DNA of 50,249 bases from Candidatus Roizmanbacteria bacterium RIFOXYC1_FULL_41_16. GTDB taxonomy: Bacteria > Patescibacteriota > Microgenomatia > UBA1406. Under the pieces are notes generated by a model. It searched no databases. It saw nothing but the letters and a program-made list of their open reading frames with translations, and was not told the DNA's origin. Made by a program: the position numbers and the translations under genes. Location: the NCBI GenBank assembly GCA_001788295.1, contig MGBO01000021.1:162562-212810 (forward strand). The letters are read 5' to 3'. Every line of letters starts with the position of its first letter. Within the stretch, counting starts at the first letter, position 1. Of the stretch, positions 14,658-24,574 are shown piece by piece.

Positions 14658-17600
14658 ATGGTGAGTGAAGGATTACCTATCAATTTACGGGTTGCCAGCA
14701 ATTTAAGACAGAAATCGACTCAAGAACCTGTCAGTGTGGCTATACAACAGTTTAAGAACAAAGCTGAAAAAGATGCTTCTAAAATTGAGTCAGTTGAACC
14801 GTTGGCCACAGAACCTAATCTGCCGCCTGCCCCAATTGAACCCTCCGAACCTTCACCAACACCGGAATCAAATGATAATAATGATTCTTTACCGCCAGCG
14901 CCCTCAAAAACTAAGGAAATCACTCCACCAGAACCTCCACCGCCAATTCCCCCACGACTGGAACCATTACCTCAACCCGAACCGCCACCTCAACCTAAAT
15001 TGCCAGAAACTGATTTTCAAGTCGCTTTTGTCGGTTTACAAAACGCTCTAATCCAAGAGGGTCAGCGGCTCGAAGAAACTTACAAATCCTGGGAGCAAAG
15101 TGACAGTATGCTACACGATTGGCGCTCTAAACCAGCTTTATTAGTTTCTCGTATCCCTCACATTGGCTCTTTTTTAAGCGGAGCCGCATATTCATTGGCT
15201 CATCCAATTAAATCTTTATGGCAAAATGTTTTGCTATCGAAGCATTTTGATAATCGCAACAAGCGCTTTAGCCGCGAATTGATATTGGCTTTAAAAACCA
15301 AAGATTTAGCTATGGCTCATGTCGAAATTCCTCAGGAATTTATGCAACAAGCTTTAGCCGAAGGGAAAAAGCGCCGCAACGCCACGATTTTGACCCGTTT
15401 GGGTTCGGCTTTTTGGGACGTTACTTTGGGTAATTTGGGTTGGCAGAACTCTGTACAACGTTCAACTCTTCGCTTTCTTCAGTCTGATGACGCTAATCCC
15501 TTAAGACAAAATTTGGAACAAGTGGTTAAGGATAGTTTAAAAAAACAGGAACGCTTGGCTAGCGGCCTTACCAAACATATCGAACAAGCTGGCCAGGCCG
15601 AAGATCTGTTAATTGCGAAAGAATTTGGCGAGGAGCGCAGCCGTTTACAAGCGGCTCCAGAAGTTCAGCAACAACTTGATACTCATTTCAAAAGTTTAAT
15701 AAGTCAATTTCATGATCAAACTCTGACTGAGAAAGCTTTTATTGCCGAACTTAATCGCTATTTGGCCAGTGAGAATTTTCAGAAACACCTAACTGATGAA
15801 CAAAAACAATATTTTAATCAACCCGAGTTTGCTAGCAATTTATTACAGACTGCTAAACAAATACACGAAAATTGGGATTCTTACCAACAATCAGATCAAC
15901 ATGAAGGCAAGAATGGCTCTTACTTTGATAGTCTCCACTTTGATATCATAATTGGTCAAGCAGAGTGGCATGAAGCCCGCGAAAAACTAAAAGGCAATGA
16001 AAAACAACAAGCCAGAGAACAAGCTTTATACCTTGAACTAACCAGATATGACCAGTTTTCTGCTACTGCCGGTAATTTACAACAGGCAATGAACTGGCAA
16101 CAACGCAATCATGGAATTCTTGAACGCACACTTGAGGGAGCAATTAGTAGCCCACTCACCGCTTATCTTGCCGGGGAAACAATTGGCGGCTTATTGACCT
16201 CTCTACCTTTGGGTCTAACCCGAATGGCCGGCTTAATTCCTGGCCCAGTTATGGCTGGAGTCAGCGCTGCTTTGGGTACACGTAGCCAACTTACTCATGA
16301 GCGCCAACAGGTATCACGAGAATCAGCCATGGGATATATGAGCGAACATCCACAACAACGCCGAGCCGAACTAGAAAAAACCTTAGTCCAAACGCGTTCT
16401 GCCACTGAGCTTTATAATCAAATTAAGGATTTATTAAATAAAGAAACTTTAAACGAAACAGAACAACAGCAGTTACTTTTACATGCGGCTCATCTACGCA
16501 GTCGATTACGCTTAACTGACCTTTCAACTAAAAATAGTCGTGTCCAACAAAATTTTATTGACTACAGTGACGCTAACAATCAAGAACTTTTGGGCTGGTG
16601 CAACGAAAATAATTTTACTCCGGATCGGCTTTTACGCAGTAGCTTAATTCAAGCTCAGGAAAAGCTTATCCGCTCTGGAATATCGGTTGAAAATACCAAC
16701 AGTCAGCTGGCTTTGTTTACCGACGTCATTACAGCTCAATTATTAAACGCCAGCCAAGATGTGGCTCAACTTGAGCAAGCCCTTAAAGAAATGCAGAAGA
16801 GGTATCATGAGCGCGGTTTAACCAATATAGACACTCAAGCAAGTGCTAATCAGATCACTCGGGCATTAGCCTTAATAAAAGCTAACCACCTTGACATTGA
16901 AGAGGCCGAATCATTAATTCACAAAGATCGCTGTTTTCAGCGTTATCTAACTGCTCAGATGGCTTATATGGGCGTTAAAACGGCTGCTTTCAGCTTGGCC
17001 TCTGGCCAAATGATGGGTTACCTTAATCCAGTTACTTATGCGACTTCGGAGTTACACAGTGCTTTTTCACAACAAGATTATGCTCAAACATGGGCTCAAG
17101 TTTGGCAAGGAAAGGCCGAATCGGGAACCGAACTGTCTTTGGCACAGAATATTATTCAAACTTTAAATAATCATTTAAAACCTGAGTCACCCTTTAGTGG
17201 TCCGACTGAGTTTGATTTTACCGACGGCGCTGGCGTCAATCACGAATTTAATATTAACGGTCTTAATCCGGCTCTTCGTTTTAGCGGAAATTTATTAATT
17301 GACCAGCGGGATGGACAAGTTGTCGGCTTGATTAACCGAAGTAATGGCCAGTTTGTGGCTCAGGTACCTGATTGGCAATCAAGAATGGAGTTACCGATAA
17401 TTGAACCTGGCCTGCCCGATTACACCCTGGCTTTTGATTACAACTCCCCAACCCATGAACAAACGATTCAGATTGATGGTCAAACTGTTAACATTCAAAT
17501 ACCCCAAGGAACAGAACTTTTTCAAGACTTAACCACGGATCCCAACGGTCGGACCTATGATTTGCAGGTAGCTATACCTAGAAATGGTTTGAATGATATT

Positions 17601-19520
17601 TTAGTTCAGGATATTGTTTTTAAAGAAGATGGCACGCTTAATTATGCGCCTCATCAAGATTTCAACATTAAGATTGAAACGCTTACTAGTCCTGACGTTA
17701 GCCCAACCGAACCAGAAACAACTCCTGAGTCGGTTGAAATTAACGCACAACAGTTTTGGCATGACGCTGCCGATAGTTATCGGGTTGTTCATGCCCGATC
17801 AGAATTGCCAGTAGCCATTACTAACCATCTTATTTCGGCCGAAAACCCCACCAGCGACCATCCTTTTGCGGTTGAGTTTCGCTTTCCAGAATCTATGGTT
17901 CATAATCCAAACATTAACAAAGATCAAAGTTTAAATACTTTTTATCAAGACGGCAAACTTGGTTTGCTGTTTCAAACAATAGAACTAGATCCAGATGGTA
18001 AGGAAATTACTCGCAGTATATTTTTACCAGTTGAGGAAACTTTTGATCATAATGGCCGAACATACTATCGCACAGTATTAGATCCAACCAGTGACGACTT
18101 AGTTGCCTTACCACGTCCCTTTAACGGCCAAACATCGATCAAGGAATCAGATTTGGCCCAGTTGATACTGAATGAAGAGTATCTGAGCCAACAGTCAGAA
18201 GGAGCCCTTAATTCCGAACTGACTTATGAGGGCCGGCAAGCCTTTAATTTGGGCCACCAAATGGTGAATAATAAAATTATCGATGGTCGCATTTTAGGCG
18301 GATATTTTGATGAAAATAAAACCTTTATAACGACTCATGCTATCCATGGCTCTGGTGATTTAAAAGATATTACAGTGGAAATTGATAAGCCGGTTACTCC
18401 ACCACCAGAACCGCCGCCAGCTGAACTCGGCCTTAAAATCGGCTTAGATGGTGAATTTCATCAGCCAGGAACTCCTGAAACAGTAGTTATTATTCCAAAA
18501 ACATTGGTTACTGATTACAAAGTCGCCCCTGGCTTATATAGCACTCGCATGAATTTGGAACTTGGTCAGAAAAGTAAACCTACAGAGCCTAAATTAACCG
18601 AACTTGAACCGACTGAAGAACTAGAGCAAACTATTACTCTCCCATCTCGACTTGAATTAGACGGCCAGACAGAACAAGTCGGAACCACAGAGTTTGGAAC
18701 AACCACTGTTTTAATCAACGGTCGTCAATATCAGGCCAGCGTCGCCTCAGATGCTGGCGGGACCCGAGCCGAAGATGAAGATTACTCTTTAATTACCTCA
18801 GGCAAGCTACAAGACTTGGATTATTCTTTTTTAGGGATTTTTGATGGCATGGGCGACCATGCCCAAGGAAATAAAGCCTCAGAGATAGCCGCCGAAGCTT
18901 GGAAAAAGACCTTATTAGCTTATCAAAATCAATATAAAGAAACTTCTCTTCCAGAAATTAATGAGCAATTTGTCTCTGATTTAACCTTGTTTTTCAGAAA
19001 AACTTTTAAGGAGCTGGCTCAAGAAAAACAGCTCGACAGTACGGCTGGCACAACCATGACGGCCATATTTAGCCTGGGCGGGAAAACTTTCACTCTCAAT
19101 TGTGGAGACAGTCGAATTTATCGCCAACGCGACAATCAACTTGAACAGTTGACCAATGATCATAGTGCCATCTTTTCTGATTGGAAAGCCGGCCAACTAA
19201 CAGATGAACAGGCAAACAAAGCCGAAGGGAAAAATATTATTTATCGAGTTATCGATGTGGGAGGAAAATCTAAAATAGATATTACCCAACTCGACTTACT
19301 CTCCAATGACTTGTTGTTATTAACCTGCGATGGCATTCCCGAGGCTTTTGATGATGAATATTCTCATAATCCCCAAACATTATTAAGTGCTCTTAATGTT
19401 GCTAGCCTTACGGATAAACCAGCTCTGGAACTGATTTCTCAAGCCCTTAGTCGAAAAAATAATAAAGCCGCGGATAACTTATCAGTCATTATCTTAAAAA
19501 AAGAAAAAGCAAGCGCTTAA
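14658..19520 (+). CDS. 1620-aa protein with C-terminal PP2C phosphatase domain
   Basis: The C-terminal 260 residues form a PP2C-type Ser/Thr phosphatase. The metal-binding motifs are present in order: RAEDED near 1367, FDGMGDH with D1396, an AGTTMTAIF strand, GDSR at 1483-1486, CDG with D1558, and ADN with D1606. The N-terminus (about 65-115) is disordered and contains polyproline runs. A long helical region follows, with hydrophobic Gly-rich segments near 490-540 and 770-795 that probably cross the membrane. Beta-rich extracytoplasmic-looking domains fill about 850-1300. If the hydrophobic segments pair, both ends would be cytoplasmic, as a PP2C domain needs. It would remove phosphate from Ser/Thr proteins; no kinase is in the window. 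ATG 14658 is preferred over a TTG two codons upstream because of the promoter spacing. The stop shares TTAA with the convergent gene. Confidence 0.85.
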   Translation: MVSEGLPINLRVASNLRQKSTQEPVSVAIQQFKNKAEKDASKIESVEPLATEPNLPPAPIEPSEPSPTPESNDNNDSLPPAPSKTKEITPPEPPPPIPPRLEPLPQPEPPPQPKLPETDFQVAFVGLQNALIQEGQRLEETYKSWEQSDSMLHDWRSKPALLVSRIPHIGSFLSGAAYSLAHPIKSLWQNVLLSKHFDNRNKRFSRELILALKTKDLAMAHVEIPQEFMQQALAEGKKRRNATILTRLGSAFWDVTLGNLGWQNSVQRSTLRFLQSDDANPLRQNLEQVVKDSLKKQERLASGLTKHIEQAGQAEDLLIAKEFGEERSRLQAAPEVQQQLDTHFKSLISQFHDQTLTEKAFIAELNRYLASENFQKHLTDEQKQYFNQPEFASNLLQTAKQIHENWDSYQQSDQHEGKNGSYFDSLHFDIIIGQAEWHEAREKLKGNEKQQAREQALYLELTRYDQFSATAGNLQQAMNWQQRNHGILERTLEGAISSPLTAYLAGETIGGLLTSLPLGLTRMAGLIPGPVMAGVSAALGTRSQLTHERQQVSRESAMGYMSEHPQQRRAELEKTLVQTRSATELYNQIKDLLNKETLNETEQQQLLLHAAHLRSRLRLTDLSTKNSRVQQNFIDYSDANNQELLGWCNENNFTPDRLLRSSLIQAQEKLIRSGISVENTNSQLALFTDVITAQLLNASQDVAQLEQALKEMQKRYHERGLTNIDTQASANQITRALALIKANHLDIEEAESLIHKDRCFQRYLTAQMAYMGVKTAAFSLASGQMMGYLNPVTYATSELHSAFSQQDYAQTWAQVWQGKAESGTELSLAQNIIQTLNNHLKPESPFSGPTEFDFTDGAGVNHEFNINGLNPALRFSGNLLIDQRDGQVVGLINRSNGQFVAQVPDWQSRMELPIIEPGLPDYTLAFDYNSPTHEQTIQIDGQTVNIQIPQGTELFQDLTTDPNGRTYDLQVAIPRNGLNDILVQDIVFKEDGTLNYAPHQDFNIKIETLTSPDVSPTEPETTPESVEINAQQFWHDAADSYRVVHARSELPVAITNHLISAENPTSDHPFAVEFRFPESMVHNPNINKDQSLNTFYQDGKLGLLFQTIELDPDGKEITRSIFLPVEETFDHNGRTYYRTVLDPTSDDLVALPRPFNGQTSIKESDLAQLILNEEYLSQQSEGALNSELTYEGRQAFNLGHQMVNNKIIDGRILGGYFDENKTFITTHAIHGSGDLKDITVEIDKPVTPPPEPPPAELGLKIGLDGEFHQPGTPETVVIIPKTLVTDYKVAPGLYSTRMNLELGQKSKPTEPKLTELEPTEELEQTITLPSRLELDGQTEQVGTTEFGTTTVLINGRQYQASVASDAGGTRAEDEDYSLITSGKLQDLDYSFLGIFDGMGDHAQGNKASEIAAEAWKKTLLAYQNQYKETSLPEINEQFVSDLTLFFRKTFKELAQEKQLDSTAGTTMTAIFSLGGKTFTLNCGDSRIYRQRDNQLEQLTNDHSAIFSDWKAGQLTDEQANKAEGKNIIYRVIDVGGKSKIDITQLDLLSNDLLLLTCDGIPEAFDDEYSHNPQTLLSALNVASLTDKPALELISQALSRKNNKAADNLSVIILKKEKASA

Positions 19521-19888
19521 GGCTTAACTGGCGCCGGTGGTAAATCTGGAAGTTTGTCCAAATCAATTAGATAGCCTTTTTTGAATTCAGAAAGAGCAGC
19601 AGCAATCTGGGCAGTCAAATCCGGAATACTATTAGAAAAAAATTGACTTATCTGTTCCTGAGACGCTTGAGAATCTAGAAGCTTTTCTAGTTGTTGTTGT
19701 TGGGTTTGTGAAAGCAAACCAACTAAGCGACTATTAACCGACTCCAACACCTGACTAATTAAAGATTCTTTGTAGTTTGCTATTTCGTTATTAGGAATAT
19801 TGGGCTTACGCTGAGCAACTAATTCGTTGACAAAGGTTTGCATTGATAAATAGTCAAGAGTATTTTGCTGAGTCCTTTGATCAGTCAT
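19517..19888 (-). CDS. small helical protein, DUF5663-like
   Basis: A 123-aa Gln-rich helical protein with no membrane segment and a short C-terminal Pro tail (LPPAPVKP). The pattern of a helix ending in NELVAQRKPNIP, a long helix, then LLSQTQQQQLEKLLDSQ recalls DUF5663-type proteins of CPR bacteria and is similar in style to the 154-aa protein at 1354-1818. It has one of the best promoters of the window. Its stop codon overlaps that of the PP2C fusion gene by 4 bp (TTAA). Function unknown. Confidence 0.75.
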   Translation of the reverse strand: MTDQRTQQNTLDYLSMQTFVNELVAQRKPNIPNNEIANYKESLISQVLESVNSRLVGLLSQTQQQQLEKLLDSQASQEQISQFFSNSIPDLTAQIAAALSEFKKGYLIDLDKLPDLPPAPVKP

Positions 19889-19894
19889 ATTCTA

Positions 19895-19923
19895 ACCTTA
19901 AACTGTTTTTCAAATTTTGTCAA
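19895..19923 (-). promoter_or_regulatory. consensus leaderless promoter
   Basis: TTGACA (19918-19923), exactly 17 nt, TAAGGT (19895-19900), then 6 nt to the ATG at 19888. Confidence 0.7.
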
Positions 19924-19929
19924 TTCTAG

Positions 19930-21747
19930 TTAAAGCTGAGTTAAAAGAGAGCGCTTAATTGCCGGCATCAAATTTAATTGATCAATTACGGAATGAATTT
20001 CTTGTTTTTGGCTTTGGCTCAGTTGATTGTTAATAAAATTCAGTGTTAAAGAATATCGATGATTGACTTCTTCATAATTCATGAGAGCATAAATAATCGA
20101 CAAAAAATGGGGACGGCAACGATTCTCTCCGGAGAGAATCTTGGCTAACTCCAATAAGTGACCTGGTAAAAAATATGCACGGGCAAAGTATTTGAAAGCG
20201 TCGTCTTGAGAGATCTGATTTTCTGTAGCAATTAATTCAATTAGAGCTGTCAAGACTTGGCCTTCGGCTGGATAAGCTTGAACTTTAACCACATGGTTCA
20301 TGGCCTGTAGCCAATCGGTGGTCATTTTCACCGTACAGGCTTCCATTAAACCCCCTCCCCGCTCAGTATAATCACTGTTGGGATTTTGAAAGTCAATTGG
20401 CTTGTATAAACTCAAGGCCCATTTCTCCGGTAAAGTCTTATTTTCATCACTAAGATTTTGCCAAAAAGCCATATCGCCCAATAAATGTGTCAGCTCGTGC
20501 GGCGCCACTTCTTTGAGGATTCTGGTCATAATTTCAACTAAGGTTTTTTTCGTCAACTCACCCCAGCGCTCATAACCAAAACGCTTGGCATGTTCCTGAA
20601 TAACACCATAGTCTGCAAAAATAATTGGCAAGGTGCCTTGCACAAAACCCAAGGCCTGCCCTTCGGGATTAAGAAGTTTGCTTTTTAAACCATAGATCGG
20701 TAAAAAATATAGTCTTTTAATTTCTGGTAATTGAATATGATATTTTTCTCTAACAAAATTGGAGTAAGTTTGCATCGCGTCAATCAGAGTTTGTTCGAGT
20801 TCCTGATTAGTAATGCCGACCGAGTTTAGCGAGCTTTCAAATAGACGTTCTTGTAAATCCATTTCTTGCTTGACCCATGTAACGCCCTGAGAGGCAAATC
20901 TTGAATCCTGGTCGCAAAGCGCTTGAGCCAAAAATTGATTATCAAAATAGCGTTTACCCAAACTCTCCAAAGGAAAATACTGTGGGTCACTTGGTTCTTT
21001 GCGATAATATTTCCAAATATCAGTTCGTGAATCTTGTGGACACAGCCACTTGAGAATGGCTACTTCTTTATCCTGAAGGCGATTTAATCGGTTATCCTGA
21101 TTATTTTCCGAAACTAAAATAGCTTTCTGGTTTGGGTTTAGTAATTTGGCTTCAGCATGGATTAACTCTCGTATTGCTTCACTGCTTATCTGACCAAAAA
21201 TATTGGCGAGCCAAGTTATTGCTTTAAGATCCTGCTCGATTTTAGCAAAATCAAAACTCGTTTTGGTTTTGTATAAACCGAGTACTTTTTGAATATAGAC
21301 TGTTGTTTGAGATTGACCACAGTATTCGTGATAAAGCTTTTCGGCGTCTTGTTTTTGAAAATTTAGGCAGTTTATTCCCAGGCGTTCAAATAGGTTTCGC
21401 CAGTTTGAATTACTAGGAGTTTTAATAAATTCTCTTGCCTGCTGAAATATTCTAATCACTGAATCAAACCAGTTTTGTTGCTGTTGTTCAAACTGATCTC
21501 CTAGTTTGCCTCGCCAATACTGTTTTCGTTCTCGAGTTGAGGCTTGCGACAAAAGCTGATAAGTTGTTTGTTCACGACACTGATAATCATTGATATCGCT
21601 CTCCCTTAGCTCGGATAAGTTGTCTTCTTGCCAATTAAGAGCTTGGCCACCCAATAAGAGTCTTGCCTGTAAGGCAATTAAGACAGAATCGTTCGTCAGA
21701 TTCTCGTGATTAGGCTTGTTCTCCAATCTTAAAGCCATTTCAATCAT
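19930..21747 (-). CDS. putative zinc metalloprotease (HExxH)
   Basis: A 605-aa protein with H417-E418-L-T-H421 in the context EVAPHELTHLLGD, and E469 in GGGLMEACT about 48 residues later. This is the gluzincin arrangement (HExxH plus a downstream Glu). No signal peptide or membrane segment is evident, so the protein is probably cytoplasmic or exported by another route. The first 220 residues share a domain with the neighbouring 919-aa GNAT protein: a helix ending in KLYHEYCG or ELYDRFAV, and a conserved ITWLANIFGQ or VQWLAGIFGH. TATAAT ends 5 nt before the ATG at 21747. The peptidase call rests on the motif; the substrate is unknown. Confidence 0.7.
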   Translation of the reverse strand: MIEMALRLENKPNHENLTNDSVLIALQARLLLGGQALNWQEDNLSELRESDINDYQCREQTTYQLLSQASTRERKQYWRGKLGDQFEQQQQNWFDSVIRIFQQAREFIKTPSNSNWRNLFERLGINCLNFQKQDAEKLYHEYCGQSQTTVYIQKVLGLYKTKTSFDFAKIEQDLKAITWLANIFGQISSEAIRELIHAEAKLLNPNQKAILVSENNQDNRLNRLQDKEVAILKWLCPQDSRTDIWKYYRKEPSDPQYFPLESLGKRYFDNQFLAQALCDQDSRFASQGVTWVKQEMDLQERLFESSLNSVGITNQELEQTLIDAMQTYSNFVREKYHIQLPEIKRLYFLPIYGLKSKLLNPEGQALGFVQGTLPIIFADYGVIQEHAKRFGYERWGELTKKTLVEIMTRILKEVAPHELTHLLGDMAFWQNLSDENKTLPEKWALSLYKPIDFQNPNSDYTERGGGLMEACTVKMTTDWLQAMNHVVKVQAYPAEGQVLTALIELIATENQISQDDAFKYFARAYFLPGHLLELAKILSGENRCRPHFLSIIYALMNYEEVNHRYSLTLNFINNQLSQSQKQEIHSVIDQLNLMPAIKRSLLTQL

Positions 21748-21752
21748 AGCTA

Positions 21753-21758
21753 ATTATA
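21753..21758 (-). promoter_or_regulatory. -10 element of the metalloprotease gene
   Basis: TATAAT on the minus strand, 5 nt before the ATG at 21747. No clear -35 is seen; the site lies between the two genes, just after the upstream stop codon. Confidence 0.5.
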
Positions 21759-21779
21759 CCATACTATGGGATATCTAGG

Positions 21780-24539
21780 CTAGAGAGCGTCTTTTAAATG
21801 AAGATTGTGAAGATCGATAAAATCATCAATCGTCATTGAATGTGGTTTGTTAATTGCCTGCAAGAATTCATCAAGTCTTTCCTGAAGTTGCTCTTTCTGA
21901 TTAGGATCTTTCTGACCAATTAGATATTTAAGTAAAGCGTCCCTTAAAGGATAGATAGCATCATGGCCAGGATGATTGCCTGAGGCACCTTCAATATCAA
22001 GAATGGTTTGTAAATCCATATTAAAAATTTGTGGAATTAAATTATTTTCTGCCAATTCAAGTCTTGATTTAAGTTCTTGGGCTCGAGTCTGAGAAATCTC
22101 AAGATAACTGGAAATGTCAGAATAGGCAGCATCGCCAAAAAAAGCCGCTATATCATCAGTATATTTACTTTGCAGCTCGTTATACTCTTTCTGAGCTTTG
22201 TTTAATTCAACCTGTGCATATTGATAATCCTTAAGTACCGAACCAAGCGTGGTTGACGGAGTTGTTTCAACAAATAACCGTTTTAATTCATCAAGTTGTG
22301 AGCTTAAATAAGTGCTACTGGAAAGATCGGTTGATGAGTAAATTTCTCCACCCATATCCCGCAATAGAATTAAAGCATCGCTGCCAAGATTTTCGTAAAA
22401 ACTACCGGCCGGCTGATCTGGTCGCTGACCTCGGGTAAGATCGCCAATTATATTAATCTTGGTAATTCCAGCTAGCGCTCCTTGAGAAAGAGCCAAATAC
22501 CAAATTGACTTTCCTAAACCCTGGCCGCGGTATTCCTGAGCTACTTTTACGGCCTCGAGATTTCCCTGCCATTTTTCATAGGCTGTTTTAATATTGGGGG
22601 TCAGCTCGTTAGGTAATGGCTGAGAAAATATCCTTGACAATTGATTAGTCGAACAATCTGCCTCATTTGAATTAGCTAATTTCGTAAAATCAACGTGGCC
22701 AATTATCTTAGTTTCTCCTGAAGCAGTGGTTTCAACAAGATTACATGAATATTGGCTGGTATTATCTGGATTGTCTTTTCGTAAGGCAAAATAGTGAAAT
22801 CGTTTCCCGTCTCTGGCCAGACCAGTTAATTCTATCTCCTGAGTAGTAAATATTCCCGGAGTTAGCTCCTGCCAAGAACTAAACTGATCACTCAAACCTA
22901 ACTTTTCAAGATAAGGAATCAGTCTCAAATCCTGTTGTGCTAATTGATCCTCTCTTAGATCAATCATTGTTGGCTCTTCAGGCTCAAAATCTCTCAGCTC
23001 TTCTAACGAATCAGGTTTAAGAATTTGTATCTGCTGGATAATTTCGTTAGTTCTCAACAACTGAATAATTTTATTAACATCAACGCTGTGAGAGAGAAAT
23101 TCGAGCCAACGTAAGTGATGAGCCTGTAGCTGATTGCTATCTAGGGCTTGTTGTAACTCTATAAGCCTCGGTTGCCAAAGTAAATTTACCTGATCCGGAT
23201 GATAAACAAGACCGCCTTCTTGTGTAACTTCAAAAGGCATTAATTGTGCTTGCATCAATGCCACTGTTTCTTCGAGAGTTGGTTGATGTTCTGCTTGATG
23301 TGCCTGATCAAGGATTTCTTGCCAACGTCTAACATCAAAGTTGATAAACATTGTGGCAGTGTTTTGGGCCTGATTATTTTCGACTTTATACTCTCCCTGA
23401 TTAGCTAACCATTGCTCAAGTAACTTATCATCATTTTGGTGTAAAAAAAGAACGTTATTGCAGAGTATTCGATAAAGCTGTGCTTCTTGTTCTGGAGTTT
23501 GAGCAGAAGAAGCGGCTAAACCCACCAACCCAGAATCCCCGTCTGTTTTCTTTTCCGCTTCAAGATAACGAGGATCATGTCTATTAACTTCTAATTCTTG
23601 TACCCAAGGAGCAATATTAGGATTAGGGCTGGCAAAACGTTGCCCTGATCCGTCTTCCCTAAACACAAAAAAAGGTTCTCTAAGTTTGTAGGCCTCAGTA
23701 GCAATAGTTAGACCCTCTGGCAAACTGCTTACATAAAAGGGTTGATCAGGATCTACAGGCACTTTAACGCTTGCAAACCAGTCTTCCAAACCAAAGGTCA
23801 GGCCTAACTCCTGATTTGATGGCGGCTCGATTGGCTCTACTGATTTTACTGGCCCTTGCTTTGAATGAAGCTTGGTCAAAAGAGCCTTTTCACGAATTGT
23901 CAGTTGTTCTTTTGGACAACGGCCGACTACCTCATGAGTAAATTCCTGAGGCTGAGTGAGCGCTTTTATTTTGCCATCAAGCAAATTGGCCACAATCTCC
24001 GCCTCATCATGACCAAAAATTCCAGCCAGCCACTGAACAGAACTTAAATTAGCTCGTAATTCAGGTAGATTATTTTCGTAAGCATTAAGTATGGTTTCTA
24101 AGAAAAATTGCACGGATGTCTGATCGGTTTTAGCCACGGCAAAGCGATCATACAGTTCTTGAGCTTTCTGACTGTCAAATCGCTCTATATTAGTGAATCC
24201 TAATTTTTTAAGAAAAGCTTGATGCTTGGGGCCAAATTTCTTGATTTTCAAAGCTATCTCAGTTCGCCATTGATTCATTGCCTGGTCATAACGCTGATCT
24301 TGCCAATGTTGCAATCGAGTCTCTAATGACAATTCCTCAGTAATACCAACGACTGCTCGCACTGATTGGTCAACCTGATCAGCATTTTGAAAAAAAGTCT
24401 GAGCGTCTTGGCTAGATATTGTAAATTCAGTTTCCGGATCAAGATTGTCAGCCATCAATATCATCCGGCCCTGTAAGCCAGCAAGGTTTTGATATTTGAG
24501 TTTTTCAGCTTCCCTTTGCCCAAGCTGTTCCTGTGTCAT
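21780..24539 (-). CDS. 919-aa protein with GNAT acetyltransferase-like domain
   Basis: The N-terminal 220 residues share a domain with the downstream metalloprotease (conserved VQWLAGIFGH and ELYDRFAV-type helices). The middle of the protein is unrecognised. At about 590-760 lies a GNAT-like domain: the acetyl-CoA-binding motif A is EYRGQGLGKSIW with R671-G-Q-G-L-G676, preceded by a VKVAQ strand, and followed by a GSFYENLGSDA segment typical of motif B. GNAT enzymes acetylate amines from acetyl-CoA; here the target is unknown. The C-terminal 160 residues are helical and may form a coiled coil. There is no signal peptide or membrane segment. It has a TGGACA-17-TATAAT promoter 6 nt from the ATG. 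Confidence 0.7.
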   Translation of the reverse strand: MTQEQLGQREAEKLKYQNLAGLQGRMILMADNLDPETEFTISSQDAQTFFQNADQVDQSVRAVVGITEELSLETRLQHWQDQRYDQAMNQWRTEIALKIKKFGPKHQAFLKKLGFTNIERFDSQKAQELYDRFAVAKTDQTSVQFFLETILNAYENNLPELRANLSSVQWLAGIFGHDEAEIVANLLDGKIKALTQPQEFTHEVVGRCPKEQLTIREKALLTKLHSKQGPVKSVEPIEPPSNQELGLTFGLEDWFASVKVPVDPDQPFYVSSLPEGLTIATEAYKLREPFFVFREDGSGQRFASPNPNIAPWVQELEVNRHDPRYLEAEKKTDGDSGLVGLAASSAQTPEQEAQLYRILCNNVLFLHQNDDKLLEQWLANQGEYKVENNQAQNTATMFINFDVRRWQEILDQAHQAEHQPTLEETVALMQAQLMPFEVTQEGGLVYHPDQVNLLWQPRLIELQQALDSNQLQAHHLRWLEFLSHSVDVNKIIQLLRTNEIIQQIQILKPDSLEELRDFEPEEPTMIDLREDQLAQQDLRLIPYLEKLGLSDQFSSWQELTPGIFTTQEIELTGLARDGKRFHYFALRKDNPDNTSQYSCNLVETTASGETKIIGHVDFTKLANSNEADCSTNQLSRIFSQPLPNELTPNIKTAYEKWQGNLEAVKVAQEYRGQGLGKSIWYLALSQGALAGITKINIIGDLTRGQRPDQPAGSFYENLGSDALILLRDMGGEIYSSTDLSSSTYLSSQLDELKRLFVETTPSTTLGSVLKDYQYAQVELNKAQKEYNELQSKYTDDIAAFFGDAAYSDISSYLEISQTRAQELKSRLELAENNLIPQIFNMDLQTILDIEGASGNHPGHDAIYPLRDALLKYLIGQKDPNQKEQLQERLDEFLQAINKPHSMTIDDFIDLHNLHLKDAL

Positions 24540-24545
24540 TTAAAG

Positions 24546-24574
24546 ATTATATTGTTAAACTTAATTATTGTCCA
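24546..24574 (-). promoter_or_regulatory. leaderless promoter of the GNAT gene
   Basis: TGGACA (24569-24574), 17 nt, TATAAT (24546-24551), then 6 nt to the ATG at 24539. The -35 box lies inside the end of the upstream gene. Confidence 0.65.
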
